Shown here: piece by piece, positions 51,541-61,433 of the stretch
Layout of the letters: the number at the start of each line of letters is the position of its first letter
Position numbering within the stretch: the first letter of the stretch is position 1
From: an uncultured Clostridia bacterium
GTDB lineage: Bacteria > Bacillota > Clostridia > Oscillospirales > Ruminococcaceae
DNA length: 64,000 nt
Direction: 5' to 3'
Assembly: GCA_945829235.1 (NCBI GenBank)
Contig: CALZUA010000005.1
Span: forward strand, 116,251-180,250
The notes under the pieces: model-generated
What the model was told of the DNA's origin: nothing
Databases searched by the model: none
What the model saw: the letters and a program-made list of their open reading frames with translations, nothing else
Translations under genes and position numbers: made by a program

Positions 51541-54270
51541 ATGGATACTTTAAACTTTACAAACATAGAAATAAGAAATGGCAATGAGTATCGGATGCTT
51601 ATTAACAACAAGATATATGATAAATCTATGTTCTTTTATCCGGTGTTTAAGAAGAGTGTGGAAATATTACGGGAAATTTGTTTGTGCGAAATAGAAAAAG
51701 GAAACGAACAGTTTGCTCTTTATTATCCCAATAACATAATTATGTATTGTGCTGAGAGAGGCGGCGGCAAATCCAGTGCAATGATTTCATTTGCAGCTGC
51801 TCTCAAAAATCTAAAAAAAGATGCTAAAGATGATGGAAGTGATTTTAAAGACCTTTGGGGTGAAATCCCCGATAAATATTTCTTTACTGTTCTTGATGTT
51901 GTTGACCCGACAACAATTTTTGAAAAAGAAATCTTTATGAGAATTATTCTCTCTAAAATGTTTTCCGAGCTTAGAGCAAGTTGGAAAAAACAGGATGAGG
52001 ACAAGGAAAACGAAAAATGTAGTATTTCTCAACGAAACAATATTTTGGGAAAATTCAGAAGATGCTATGCGCTTGTTGATACGATTTATCAGCATAGCGG
52101 GGAATTTGATAGGAATGATGATTTGGAGGAACTGGCTGACCTTGGTGATAGTACAAACCTGAAGAAGGAATTTAAGGAACTTGTAAATTGTTTTCTGGAA
52201 CAGAGCAATGGAAAGAGCGAAAATAGTTATCTTGTTATACAGGTTGATGATGCAGATCTGAATACTAAGATGGCATATCAGATTATTGAGGATATTCGTA
52301 AGTATTGTATAATTCCTAATGTTATAGTTTTGATGGCTGTGAATATGAAGCAGATGCATCAGATTATTGAACAGCATTTTGTACACGACTTTGAAACCCT
52401 CCTTAAGGTATCTCATAATGCCGATGATCCAATAACACTTGACGATACAAAGGATATGGCGGCGAGGTACATAAACAAACTTATGCCTTCCACACATCAA
52501 ATTCATCTTCCTAAAATAGCAGATTTTATTAGAAATAACCATTCCACGCTAAAATTATCCTATAGGAAAAAAATTAAAGACGAAGATAAGGATTTATTGT
52601 CATACTGTGACGATGGAACGGCCGATCCGGTTATTGATTATCAGGATCGTTTGATTCGCCTTATTTACAAAAAAACCGGCGTAAGATTGGTAAAGACGGA
52701 TAATTATATACATAATTTTCTTCCTCAGAATATGAGAGAACTGTCTCATTTCTTGTCATACTTCTGTGCTATGCCTGATTTGGATGAACGTTTGGGGTTT
52801 GCGGAACTATTCGCAATATTGGGTCAAAATTGCCAGATTGATGGGATTACAACGGAACAGGCAGAGAAAGAACTTAAGAAAAGAAAGACAAATATTGACG
52901 CTTTTGAGCAATATCTGGTTAAATTCTGGTCGGATATTAACCTTTCAAGGAAAAATGACAATATGATGTCTGACTTATCGGAAACAGTTGAAACCATAAG
53001 GGTTAACTCTGCAATAAAGAAATGGAAAGGTGAAAATGCCGTGTTATCCGATAGTGGTGATATTCCTTGCGTTTCTTATTATTCGTATGCAAATCTTATG
53101 GATATACTCTCGGAAATTTCAAAAAATGCCATGAATGATGCTGATCCTGATGAAGTATATAGAGCGGTCTATGCATTTCGTCTGCTTTTTACCATTATGT
53201 TGCATAAAGAGTCTCTTATGTGCGTTAGTACAAAGAATTTCGAGAGACTTTATAGAGTAGTAAACGGTGAATTGTGGACTTGTTATAACTTGCCCGGAGC
53301 GTATCTGATGGGCAGGTTTAGAGTGAATTATCACGTTTTGACAAAACTCAATCCAACAATTGTACCTAGTTCAGAGAAAGGCTCTAATATGGATGATAGC
53401 AATGCCTTTACGGAATGTTGTTACCTTAGAACCCAAAACAGTAATCTTAAAATAAATTTGAGAGACCCTGAAATATTGAATTTATTAAATAAGATCGAAA
53501 TGGGAAGTTCGCAAGATATCCTTATTTATGATATAGGAGTTTCACTATTAAATATTCTAACAAATGTACAGTATTATTCTGATGATATAAATGAGCGTAC
53601 AAGGGTAAATAAGATTTATGATTTGCTAATGAACTGGGATGTAAGACACTATGTAGACGAATCACTAAAGAATTTGCCAAGATGTGGTTGGGTAAAATGG
53701 CGGGAGGAGTATTTGGATAAGGTGAATAGTTTACTAACAAGCCATGAATTATGTAAAGAAGAGAATGTCAAATTGAGCGCTATTTCATCAAATAGGATCA
53801 TAAGGGAAATATGTCTTTCCAATAAACAAGTTGCCAGACGAACAGTAGTACGAGAAATAAGTAATATGAAGAGCCTGGTTTCATCTTTGCCGTCTGATGT
53901 AGAATCACTTACGAAAGAAAAAATTGCAGAAATAGCGAATTTTAGGTTCGCTAAGCTGAGTAAGGTGGATGAATCTTATGAAGAATTGGAGCCTTTAGCT
54001 GCCATCTCAGATACCATAAAGACCATTTTTGAAAAAAAAGAAAAATTTAAGAACACATTTGAAACAATTGACATTAATATAGATAGCGCGCAAAATCTTA
54101 ATAGTAGTGAAATCTTAGGAAAGAAGGTAGAGATTGTCAAGAAAGAGATTGAAAAAAATCCAGGTGAATTTGTTTCGGCAATAATTGAGTGGAGAGAATT
54201 CATAAATAATCCTAATCTGCGATTAATTATCTTTTCAGAAATTGACAAGGCTTTTGATGGAGAAGTTTGA
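51541..54270 (+). CDS. rdrA: RADAR ATPase RdrA
   Basis: 909 residues. P-loop ATPase of KAP-like type: Walker A YCAERGGGKSSAMISF (K77) and Walker B LVIQVDDADLNTK (D236, D237), followed by VIVLMAVNMKQMHQII as sensor strand. A long helical C-terminal half follows, with no other known domain. Size, motif spacing and an RdrB gene 42 bases downstream fit RdrA, the AAA-type partner that assembles with RdrB and senses phage. ATG at 51541 follows GAAAGGA; an earlier TTG at 51526 is less likely. Confidence 0.78.
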   Translation: MDTLNFTNIEIRNGNEYRMLINNKIYDKSMFFYPVFKKSVEILREICLCEIEKGNEQFALYYPNNIIMYCAERGGGKSSAMISFAAALKNLKKDAKDDGSDFKDLWGEIPDKYFFTVLDVVDPTTIFEKEIFMRIILSKMFSELRASWKKQDEDKENEKCSISQRNNILGKFRRCYALVDTIYQHSGEFDRNDDLEELADLGDSTNLKKEFKELVNCFLEQSNGKSENSYLVIQVDDADLNTKMAYQIIEDIRKYCIIPNVIVLMAVNMKQMHQIIEQHFVHDFETLLKVSHNADDPITLDDTKDMAARYINKLMPSTHQIHLPKIADFIRNNHSTLKLSYRKKIKDEDKDLLSYCDDGTADPVIDYQDRLIRLIYKKTGVRLVKTDNYIHNFLPQNMRELSHFLSYFCAMPDLDERLGFAELFAILGQNCQIDGITTEQAEKELKKRKTNIDAFEQYLVKFWSDINLSRKNDNMMSDLSETVETIRVNSAIKKWKGENAVLSDSGDIPCVSYYSYANLMDILSEISKNAMNDADPDEVYRAVYAFRLLFTIMLHKESLMCVSTKNFERLYRVVNGELWTCYNLPGAYLMGRFRVNYHVLTKLNPTIVPSSEKGSNMDDSNAFTECCYLRTQNSNLKINLRDPEILNLLNKIEMGSSQDILIYDIGVSLLNILTNVQYYSDDINERTRVNKIYDLLMNWDVRHYVDESLKNLPRCGWVKWREEYLDKVNSLLTSHELCKEENVKLSAISSNRIIREICLSNKQVARRTVVREISNMKSLVSSLPSDVESLTKEKIAEIANFRFAKLSKVDESYEELEPLAAISDTIKTIFEKKEKFKNTFETIDINIDSAQNLNSSEILGKKVEIVKKEIEKNPGEFVSAIIEWREFINNPNLRLIIFSEIDKAFDGEV

Positions 54271-54312
54271 AACAAAACTTGCTCGATTTCAAAATAAGGG
54301 AAGGTGATATAT

Positions 54313-57018
54313 TTGCGCACACTGAGAGAGCATCTGCGAATTGCGTTTGGCTGTATACAGCCGGAAGTACTTGTCAAAAATTTGAGAACCCAAAGCAACT
54401 GTGCGTTGAAAACTGATTCCAAGAACATTGACCTGTTGACATACCGCCACTTTTCAAATAATATTTTGAAAAACCTTTCCTACGAAGAGGTCGATATTCT
54501 TTACAACAATATGATAGAAACGATTGAGTCTCGTGGTAAGACTTGCGGAGGAACAAGCGTTTTTGCACTTATTCCGGAATATACTATGCACGTCCTTTCG
54601 ATGGACGGCGGAGAACCGGTTTGCCGTCAGGAAGAAATGCTGAATTGGAGATATTGCTATTTGTACTTGGGGCAGGACTTCCTTGCGGCAGCTCATTTGG
54701 CGTATATCAGCGTTTGCGAAAACAGAACTATTTCAGATTTTATATGGCCGGCTCAAATAAATACTGACGAAAGGAGGCTTCGTCAATTACTTGAGAAAGG
54801 GTTGGCAGAAAATCATTTTCATCTAAATGGTTCTTCAAGGTCTTTTGATTTGTCATGGATTTGTCTTATGAATCATCCCGATCACATAATCGGTTATTTT
54901 GATAAACCGAAAAAGCGTGCATCGGAGAAGGAAATCAACGAACAATTTGTGGAGAACTTGAATGCAGGTATTTCACTTGGCACAGATGATAATCGTTTTT
55001 CATGGTCAAAAAGGATTTGTATCGCTTGTTGGTTAAGGGCAAAGCTTTTCTCTTGGGTTATGTCAGGTGATATAGGAGGAGTGTTTAAAAAAGAATCTTC
55101 CGAGAATGAAAGATTATTTGACTCTATAAATGATGGTTTTCCCGTAATGGAGTTAAAAAATTTAGTGGAGGCAGCCAGATTTTTATATGGTAATTCTCGA
55201 AGATTTCGACAGACAAACGGAAAAAGCAAGTGCCTTGATTATGCAATCACCTATGATGTTCTAAAGCCCAATGATATTGATAACTGCTGTCGTTCTCTGG
55301 TGGGCGAAAGGGCATTTTTATACAAGGCCTTTTATTTCATCTATTCCGGAAAGTTTTCCAACGAACAACAACGAAAGCGCTTTATGGATATGTTTTATCT
55401 GTATATCCTGATAAAGATACAGTTCAGGAACGAACTTATTCAGGTAAATGGGAAATATGGCTTTAAGAATTTTGCAAAGTATCAGGACCGCAAAGACTTG
55501 ATTTTCGAGGATTTTCCTGAATATGAACTTGAAGCGAAAAATCTTTCTGTAAATGAAAGTATGAAAAATGGCTTCGTTAATTCTCTTGAAATGAGAATTG
55601 CGCCTCGCAATAGATATATTGAGCAGGAAAAGAAAATTTCACAGACTGATACTTCGCTACTGTTTTTACGGACTTCTCATATGCCTTCAAAGAATAGTGT
55701 TCGGCAGGAATTGAAGAACGGGGGGCTTGATGAAGGTTATTTCTATGTTCTGCATTTCCCGAAGATACCGGAATCATTCGATAAGAATAAAATTACCGAG
55801 CCGTGGTTTGCTAAGCCTCGTAACTATAAGATGAGAAAAGATACAAGGAAGCAGACATTTGCGATTGCAGAAGCAATGGATAAATTTGATTGGCTTTGTA
55901 CCAGAATCAGAGGATTTGATGCTTGTACATTTGAGATTGGAGTTCGCCCTGAGGTTTTCTCAACGGAGTTTCGTTTTCTTAGAAAATTTGTTCGCACTAA
56001 ACAAAAATATTTTTTTGATTTGGGTAGGAATTTACAGCCGAAGCTTTGTGCCACATACCATGTTGGCGAAGATTTTATGGACATTATAGACGGACTTCGT
56101 GCAATCGATGAAGCAATCATATTCCTTGAACTCGAAGCCGGAGAGCGATTAGGACATGCTTTGGCTTTGGGTGTAAATCCTTATGACTACTATTTGCTGA
56201 AGCATTACCGTATTATTCTAAATAAGCAGGATTATCTGGACAATGTGGTTTGGGCATTGAATAAGACTCAAAAACTCGGAATTAGTATTGACAGCAATCT
56301 AAAGCAGGAGCTGGAGGATACAGCGAATAGACTGATATTTGAAATTTACGGTTCTGGGTACACCATGATAGACTATTACAATAGCTGGCGGCTTAGAGGT
56401 GATGATCCTGATTTATACGTTTCCGGGGAATTTGATAAAGAAAGCTACAGCAGTAAGATAATGTATAGACTGAATAACATTTGGGTTCAGTATAACAAAC
56501 ATAGAATTATGCAGCACTATCACTTTGAGAAAATGCAAAATATCAGGCAAAACGATAAGGCTGCAAAACTTTATTCCATGTATCATTTCAATTATAAAGT
56601 CAGGGAAAAGGGCGAAAAAACCGAGGAAATCAAGGTGGATGAGAAATATATTGAGATGGTTAAGTTGCTCCAGAATAAAATGATGCAGGAAATAGCAAGA
56701 CATAGGCTCTGTATTGAGACCAATCCATCTTCAAATGTCCTTATCGGTCCGTTTGATCGTTATGAGAAGCATCCGATATTTAGGTTTTATCCTGTTAACT
56801 CATCGGCAAATGAGATTGTTCAGTTAGTTTCTGTAAATACTGATGACCAAGGTGTATTTGACACTTCGCTGACAATGGAATATTCATTGCTTGCATGCGC
56901 GATGCGGAATATGAAGGATGATAATCACAATATTTTGTATAATGATGACGCTATTTTTGATTATCTGGAGCGACTGCGTCAAAATGGGTTTTCAATGACT
57001 TTCCCCAAGACACAATAA
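54313..57018 (+). CDS. rdrB: RADAR adenosine deaminase-like protein RdrB, copy 2
   Basis: 901 residues from TTG 54313, chosen because GGAAGGTGAT (54298-54307) is an anti-16S match at the right distance; GTG at 54304 is the alternative. Deaminase metal site: AENHFHLNG (H168, H170), TYHVGEDF (H583, E586), ERLGHALALG (H615), VNTDDQGVF (D844, D845), with IETNPSSN between. It differs widely from copy 1 outside the motifs and has DDQ in place of DDP. It closes the operon, followed by two terminators. Confidence 0.8.
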   Translation: MRTLREHLRIAFGCIQPEVLVKNLRTQSNCALKTDSKNIDLLTYRHFSNNILKNLSYEEVDILYNNMIETIESRGKTCGGTSVFALIPEYTMHVLSMDGGEPVCRQEEMLNWRYCYLYLGQDFLAAAHLAYISVCENRTISDFIWPAQINTDERRLRQLLEKGLAENHFHLNGSSRSFDLSWICLMNHPDHIIGYFDKPKKRASEKEINEQFVENLNAGISLGTDDNRFSWSKRICIACWLRAKLFSWVMSGDIGGVFKKESSENERLFDSINDGFPVMELKNLVEAARFLYGNSRRFRQTNGKSKCLDYAITYDVLKPNDIDNCCRSLVGERAFLYKAFYFIYSGKFSNEQQRKRFMDMFYLYILIKIQFRNELIQVNGKYGFKNFAKYQDRKDLIFEDFPEYELEAKNLSVNESMKNGFVNSLEMRIAPRNRYIEQEKKISQTDTSLLFLRTSHMPSKNSVRQELKNGGLDEGYFYVLHFPKIPESFDKNKITEPWFAKPRNYKMRKDTRKQTFAIAEAMDKFDWLCTRIRGFDACTFEIGVRPEVFSTEFRFLRKFVRTKQKYFFDLGRNLQPKLCATYHVGEDFMDIIDGLRAIDEAIIFLELEAGERLGHALALGVNPYDYYLLKHYRIILNKQDYLDNVVWALNKTQKLGISIDSNLKQELEDTANRLIFEIYGSGYTMIDYYNSWRLRGDDPDLYVSGEFDKESYSSKIMYRLNNIWVQYNKHRIMQHYHFEKMQNIRQNDKAAKLYSMYHFNYKVREKGEKTEEIKVDEKYIEMVKLLQNKMMQEIARHRLCIETNPSSNVLIGPFDRYEKHPIFRFYPVNSSANEIVQLVSVNTDDQGVFDTSLTMEYSLLACAMRNMKDDNHNILYNDDAIFDYLERLRQNGFSMTFPKTQ

Positions 57019-57120
57019 GAATACTGCGTCGAAATATTTTACAAAAGTAGATAAATGAATGCTTTGAGCATATCTTGATAATATACTTCTTCTACCGAGA
57101 ACACGTTTGAGTTTGTCAAG

Positions 57121-57143
57121 ATGGGCGTTGACGCCCATTTTTA
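57121..57143 (+). terminator. Intrinsic terminator after RdrB copy 2
   Basis: ATGGGCG pairs with CGCCCAT around TTGA, followed by TTTTTAAAA. Confidence 0.85.
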
Positions 57144-57214
57144 AAAGCGCTGAATTGAATATCTCTCATGGACTCATTAAGTCAATTGCACTCTCAACTA
57201 ATTCTAAATATAAA

Positions 57215-57244
57215 CGCCCCGTATTCTCATGCGGGGCGATTTTA
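57215..57244. terminator. Second terminator in the gap before the helicase
   Basis: CGCCCCG (57215-57221) pairs with CGGGGCG (57232-57238), followed by ATTTTATC. The remaining bases of the 57019-57386 gap hold the helicase promoter and nothing else I recognise. Confidence 0.75.
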
Positions 57245-57305
57245 TCTATCGACTGTTCTATAAATTCGCAAATGTAATATTATGTCGAAATGATACGATA
57301 TGCTC

Positions 57306-57334
57306 TTGAAAAACAATATGAAATATGTTATAAT
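57306..57334 (+). promoter_or_regulatory. Promoter of the helicase gene
   Basis: TTGAAA at 57306-57311 and TATAAT at 57329-57334, spacer 17. The -10 side (ATATGTTATAAT) matches the promoter at 49449-49477. Confidence 0.78.
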
Positions 57335-57386
57335 AAGCAACAATAAAGTTACGGGAATAACCTTGTTGTGAATAAGGAGAACATTG

Positions 57387-60300
57387 ATGAATAAGCAAAA
57401 CGCCCTGAAAATTCTGAATTACTGGTACACTATAAATTTTCTTGAACAGGAGTCCTATCCAATCGAAGTCGTTAAAAAATACGCAAGGGACAGCAAAGGT
57501 TCGCGAAAAAAGGAAGAGAAACGGAAATCCTTGACAGTAGCCTTTGAAAAGAATATAACTGACTTGGACGAGGATTATCTTAAGAAGACTATTGCCGATG
57601 AAAAGGAAAAAAACAAACTTAACGTGTGTGGGGGCATTTCGATTTATCTCGGAAGGTTTTCGAGGGAGGAGTGTCTGCTTGAAACATCAAGAGCGCTCGG
57701 TCAGACAAAATATGACGACAAGCGCCCCGAAAAGAATTCCGATGATATTGCGCTTATGGCGCTTCGTATCACCGAAGAAGGATGGTATGTTGGCGGCAGT
57801 CTTTGCTTATCTCCGGTTCTCTGGTCAATTTTCAAGCTGCATAACAAAAACAAAAACACCGATTTGTTGGCTCTGCTTTCAAATGACAATTATCTGAAAG
57901 ATATTTCCGAGCTTGAAAAGAAGTTGTTTTCGGAAACCGAGGAAGGTGTTCCGATGAAAATTGTTAACGCTTATGAAATCATTAGAAATCAGTATGGAAG
58001 GTACATTCCGGAAGGATTTCGACAGGATGAGTGTATTATTGAATTTCAGCTTTTTGATAATGCGGAAACTATGGAAAAATACGCGGAAACCGATATTTTG
58101 AGTTTGAGCAAATCATTCTATGCAACGGATATAAGTATGGTTTCCGAGGCGTTGAAACAGGACAAGATGAAGTCTGAAATGGTGCATTACTGCGACATTC
58201 TAAATACCGAGGACGATAACCGCCGCGGCAGAATCGACCTTGTCCGCAATACTCCCGATGCCCTGAAAGCAGCAGTTGATGAAATTCTGGATATCAATAA
58301 TGCTCCGTTGGGGAAATGGCCGTCAAAATATAATCCCGCTCTTATGCAGCAGATTGCAATAAATTTACAGACAAATCCAAATTCGCCCATGGGGAATGTT
58401 TTCTCGGTAAACGGTCCTCCCGGAACAGGAAAAACCACGCTGCTCAAGGAAATTATCGTCAACAATATTGTTGAACGAGCGGTTCTTCTTGCGGAATATG
58501 AAAATCCCGATGACGCGTTTGACAGACACCCATTTGTGAACGGTAACGGAAAAGGCGGCAGATATGACCAATTTGTCCCTTGCTGGTGTACATTCAAAAA
58601 CGACAAAATAAACGACTACGGAATACTTGTCGCGTCCTGAAACAATGCCGCAGTTGAGAATATTTCAAAGGAGCTTCCTCGTCAGGACAAAATTCTCGAT
58701 GACATCACTCCCGACAAGAAAACCGACGAATTGACCGCAAAAGCGATGAATGAGGTTCGCGCGCTGTTTGACGTAAATTCAGCGCAGCATACCCTGCGTG
58801 TTAAGCAAAGCAAAACGGAAGCTGCTGTGGATGAAAACGACATCTTTTTCAGCCATTGGGCGTCAAAGCTTCTGTCGGGGGACGACAATTCTGTTTCTGC
58901 GTGGGGACTGATTGCTGCACCGCTTGGCAAAAAGAAAAATATCAGTGATTTCTATTTCGGTGCAATGGGTGATATTCTGAAAACTCAAATTTCGTTTCCC
59001 GATAAAGAGGTCAAGGAACAACGACCTATAGACTATTGCACTGCAAGAACGGATTTTCTTAATCAACTAAAGTTTGTCAAAAGTTTGCGCGAAAACATAT
59101 CAAAAAACGCAAGTGAGCGCCGTGAACGCAGACAGACTTATCTTGACGCGGTGAATGTTTTAAAAACAGAAAATCGCGATGCCTTGCAAAACGAGTACCT
59201 GCGACTTCAAAGCTCACTCGAGAATCTGAAAATCGACTGTGGGAATAAGCTCAATAGTCTTGACTTGGAATACAAGGTTTTGGATAAAAATACGACTTTG
59301 AAAAATGAGATAAACCAAGTCCAAGCGCAGCTTGACAGTTTTAAGAAGGAACGGCTCGCACTCAATCGAGATGAAATAAAACTTCGCAGCGAGGCATTAA
59401 ACGGCAAAAAGAAAGGATTGTTTTCGCTGTTTAAAAAGCAGGACAATTCGGCGGGCGAAAAGCTGCTTCTTGCAGAAAAAATTGCTACACAACTGTCTCT
59501 GCTTGAAGAGCAAATAAGCGAAAAGAGCAGCCTTTTGTTATCGTTGACGAAGAGTTTTGATGAGCTGCAAGCACAAAAAAGCGCGCTTGCCGCTAAAATT
59601 TCCGAGGTGAAAAAGACGTTTGGGGACAGCTCTTCGGCAATTCAAGGCAAAATGAGGGATATTCAAGCAAGGCTTGAAAGAATAGAGCGATGCGAGAATA
59701 TCGTTTCACAGTACAAGGAGCAGGCTCCCGCTGGTTTTGCGGAGGTTGACGACGAGCTTATCCGAAACATTTTGAGCGGAGATTCAAAAGCTTCGACGGC
59801 TGCTCAACTTGTAAACCCGTGGGTGACGGCAGAATATAATCGCGAACGCGAAAAGCTGTTTTACTATGCGATGAATTTGCACAAATGTTTTTTGCTGGCG
59901 TCGGACTGCTGCAAGTACAATCTGATAACGCTGGCGCAGTATTGGAAGCTTAAGAACGGAAGTGTCAAAAATCTTGTCAAATTTGATAGCGAGGAGATAA
60001 AGGATATAGCACCCGCGCTGTTTCAGACGCTGTTTTTGATGGTTCCGGTCATTTCATCGACCTTTGCTTCGGTTGGACGGCTGTTCAAGGACGTGACAAA
60101 GCAGAATGTAATTGGCACACTTATTGTTGATGAGGCAGGACAGGCAAGCCCCGAATGTGTTGTAGGTGCGTTGTACAGGTGCAGGAAAGCAATGATTGTC
60201 GGCGACCCGAAACAGGTTGAACCGGTGGTTACGGACGAACTTGACCTTTTAAGAAACGCATTTGATGATGAAACGCTTGCGTTATATAAAAACAAGAGCT

Positions 60301-60968
60301 TATCGGTGCAGTGTTTTGCAGACCGTATGAATAAATTTGGTACATATCTTTCCGGTGACAATGAGCCGGAATGGGTTGGCTGCCCACTGCTGGTACACAG
60401 GCGCTGCATTTCGCCGATGTTTGAAATTTCCAATGAGGTTTCCTATGCGGGAATAATGAAACAGCAGACTGAACCGCCGAAATCCGACCTTGAAAAGAAA
60501 TTTGTTTACGAGCGCTCGATGTGGATTGATGTAAAGGGCAGAGAAATCGGCTCAAAGAACCACTATGTCAGAGAACAGGGTGAAAAAGTCTGCGAAATAA
60601 TAAGGACAGCATTGCTCAAAAGCGGTGGAATTTCGGAAATATATATAATTTCTCCATTTACTTCCGTTGTATTGGGTGTCAGAAATGAGCTTAAAGAAGT
60701 TCTTAGGGATTCCGAAGAAAAATTGGAGCATTTCCTGACCAATAACATAGGAACCGTTCACAAATTTCAAGGCAAAGAGGCGAACGAGGTGATTTTCCTG
60801 CTCGGGTGCGATGAAAGCGCGGTGGGCGCTGTTAAGTGGGTGAACTCAAACATTGTCAATGTCGCGGCTACCAGAGCGAAATTCAGACTTTATATCATCG
60901 GTGACCGTTCAGAAAATGTCTGGCAGAAAAATAAATTCCTTAAAATCGCAATGACTCTTTTGGATTAA
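57387..60968 (+). pseudogene. Large SF1 (Upf1-like) helicase, interrupted by one TGA
   Basis: One reading frame of 1,193 codons is split by TGA at 58638-58640. Before it: N-terminal 330 residues of unknown fold and Walker A VNGPPGTGKTTLLKEI. Just after it: NNAAVENISKELP, the natural continuation of helicase motif Ia (GILVAS-stop-NNAAVEN). Then a ~300-residue coiled-coil region, motif II LIVDEAGQASPE, motif III VGDPKQVEPV, and motifs V/VI in GTVHKFQGKEANEV and NVAATRAKF. Upf1-like helicases of this size are common in defence islands. ATG at 57387 follows AAGGAG. Either a recent knock-out, a sequencing error, or read-through. Confidence 0.75.
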
Positions 60969-61021
60969 ATCCGCGACGAGCAGCTTTCGTCCACAAATAA
61001 AAAATCTATATAGTAACTATC

Positions 61022-61122
61022 CCACACTTGAGGACGGTCCTTTGGACCGTCCTCTTCTGCGTTTTTGTAAATTTCGCAGGCGACACGATGTCGCTATTGC
61101 ACGAAATTGACAAAAGCCGCGG
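61022..61122 (+). repeat. Structured intergenic repeat, unit 1
   Basis: A ~100-base unit: CCACACTT, an 11-bp terminator-like hairpin (GAGGACGGTCC with GGACCGTCCTC), GCGTTTTTGT, then TTTCGCAGGCGACA and GCACGAAATTGA closing as a second structure, ending AAAAGCCGC. It matches unit 2 in order and length. Confidence 0.7.
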
Positions 61123-61174
61123 CGCGCGAACAGACATTACTTGGTGTTTTCCCGAAATCTTTTTAGTCAAGATA

Positions 61175-61274
61175 CCACACTTAAAGTCGGGATTTTGCCC
61201 GACTTTTTCAGCGTTTTTGTGATTTCGCAGGTGACAGAATGTCACACTCGCACGAAATCAAAAAAAGCCGCAGG
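61175..61274 (+). repeat. Structured intergenic repeat, unit 2
   Basis: Same layout as unit 1 with different stem bases: AAAGTCGGG (61183-61191) pairs with CCCGACTTT (61198-61206), then GCGTTTTTGT, TTTCGCAGGTGACA, GCACGAAATC and AAAGCCGC. Compensating changes in the hairpin (different sequence, same pairing) point to selection on structure. Confidence 0.7.
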
Positions 61275-61433
61275 TTGTGTGTAAAACTTGCTTTGATATT
61301 GCTTTTTCTCGCCCCAAGTTTCTTTTGGAGGCGATTTTATTTATTTAACCGCAAATCCTTGACAATTCAGAGCTTATGTGGTATTATTGAGGTATAGGGC
61401 AATGAGGTTGATTATTATTTGAGCGGAGGTTTT

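Noticed and set aside
58638..58640. TGA in the helicase as a selenocysteine codon
   Set aside because: No convincing hairpin lies directly downstream, the position is not a catalytic Cys in SF1 helicases, and no selenoprotein genes are in view.
61022..61274. Two repeats as a minimal CRISPR
   Set aside because: Units are ~100 bases with internal hairpins, only two copies, no cas genes.
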